A stretch of DNA of 64,000 nt from Cladophialophora immunda (lineage: Eukaryota; Ascomycota; Eurotiomycetes; Chaetothyriales; Herpotrichiellaceae), in the NCBI RefSeq assembly GCF_000835495.1, contig NW_015622547.1, positions 2,976,001 through 3,040,000 of the forward strand, given 5' to 3'. The notes under the pieces were generated by a model, which made no database searches, was not told the origin of the DNA, and saw only the letters and a program-made list of their open reading frames with translations. Every line of letters starts with the position of its first letter. Position 1 is the stretch's first letter. The translations under genes were made by a program, and so were the position numbers. Of the stretch, positions 63,650 through 64,000 are shown one piece after another.

Positions 63650-64000
63650 ATGGCCAGCGTGAAAGAAGTCCAGTTTAAATCCTTCACCGACCAGAAGTAA
63701 GCTGCCAGACGAACCCCCTCTGTGGCAAACTGTCTTCTCACTCCTTGGTCTGCAGGCCTGGTACGTCAGGACTTCGTAAGAAGGTCACCGTCTTCCAACA
63801 ACCCCATTACAGCGAATCCTTCATCACCTCGATCCTCCTGTCCATTCCCGAAGGCGCAGAAGGCGCCTTTCTTGTCATCGGCGGCGATGGCCGATACTGG
63901 AATCCTGAAGTGGTCCAACTGATTGCGAAGATTGGTGCTGCATACGGTGTCAAGAAGCTCCTGATCGGTCAGAATGGCATCCTGAGTACTCCAGCTGCCA
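63650..64000 (+). CDS. pgm2: Phosphoglucomutase, N-terminal part (runs off right edge)
   Basis: Exon 1 is 63650-63696 and exon 2 starts at 63756 and continues past the window (59-bp phase-2 intron, GTAAGC...CTGCAG). The joined protein begins MASVKEVQFKSFTDQK|PGTSGLRKKV, the family N-terminus with the TSGLRKK substrate/phosphate-contacting loop. It continues SFITSILLSIPEGAEGAFLVIGGDGRYWNPEVVQLIAKIGAAYGV and GQNGILSTPA. The catalytic Ser loop (TASHNPGG) should lie just beyond the edge. The enzyme interconverts glucose-1-phosphate and glucose-6-phosphate, feeding glycogen, trehalose and UDP-glucose synthesis in the cytosol. The first 82-odd codons are intact with no frame breaks. Confidence 0.95.

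Noticed and set aside
1..64000. Transposons, CRISPR arrays, operons, biosynthetic gene cluster
   Set aside because: No transposase or reverse-transcriptase motifs, long terminal repeats or spacer arrays were seen; the two Zn2Cys6 genes are not beside enzymes typical of secondary metabolism.

Overview
This is a stretch of nuclear genome from a filamentous ascomycete (Pezizomycotina). The evidence is short GT-AG introns (mostly 46-170 bp) with CTAAC/CTGAC-type branch sites, two Zn2Cys6 transcription factors, and fungal-type KRE33, COG8, MSS4, PMP3, EMG1 and RPB7 orthologues. TACGGAGTA/TACTCCGTA words and microsatellites are scattered between the genes. Placement in Eurotiomycetes (possibly black-yeast relatives) is only an impression. 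No transposon, rRNA, convincing tRNA or CRISPR array was seen.

Layout. 0-10 kb: 5' part of an unknown gene running off the left edge (-), a GPALPP/DUF3752 gene (+), a 5 kb gene-free region, and a Zn2Cys6 regulator (-). 11-24 kb: an ER protein disulfide isomerase with a C-terminal HDEL (+), a 940-residue nuclear-looking orphan (+), the RNA cytidine acetyltransferase KRE33/NAT10 (-), and, divergent from it, a multi-membrane-span GT90 (CAP10-type) glycosyltransferase (+). 24.8-29.3 kb: an Ada-type zinc domain/AraC-HTH fusion with a Met-Gly repeat tail (-), and a glyoxalase/VOC-domain protein with a tail of 15-residue repeats (-). 31.5-42 kb: EMG1/NEP1, PMP3, the PI4P 5-kinase MSS4 and a CAX-type vacuolar cation/H+ exchanger, all (-). 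42.7-55 kb: a second Zn2Cys6 regulator, a conserved fungal protein with repeated HF/HW motifs, RPB7, a doubtful small ORF, COG8 and a DET1-like histidine phosphatase, all (-). 55-64 kb: SWP73/Ssr3 (+), oligoribonuclease REX2 (-), a conserved charged protein (-), and the first two exons of phosphoglucomutase (+), cut by the right edge.

The genes are mostly housekeeping and do not form an evident pathway cluster: ribosome biogenesis (KRE33, EMG1), transcription and chromatin (RPB7, SWP73), secretion and glycosylation (PDI, GT90, COG8), and lipid/ion homeostasis (MSS4, PMP3, CAX, DET1-like). Most gene structures required splicing. I assembled these from splice sites, frame continuity and family similarity recalled from memory, without database searches. 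The observations most worth following are the Ada/AraC fusion with its expandable Met repeat, the VOC protein's nine-copy 45-bp repeat, the HF/HW-motif protein, the CAX protein with both GNxxE-type motifs altered, and several introns whose splicing barely changes the protein.
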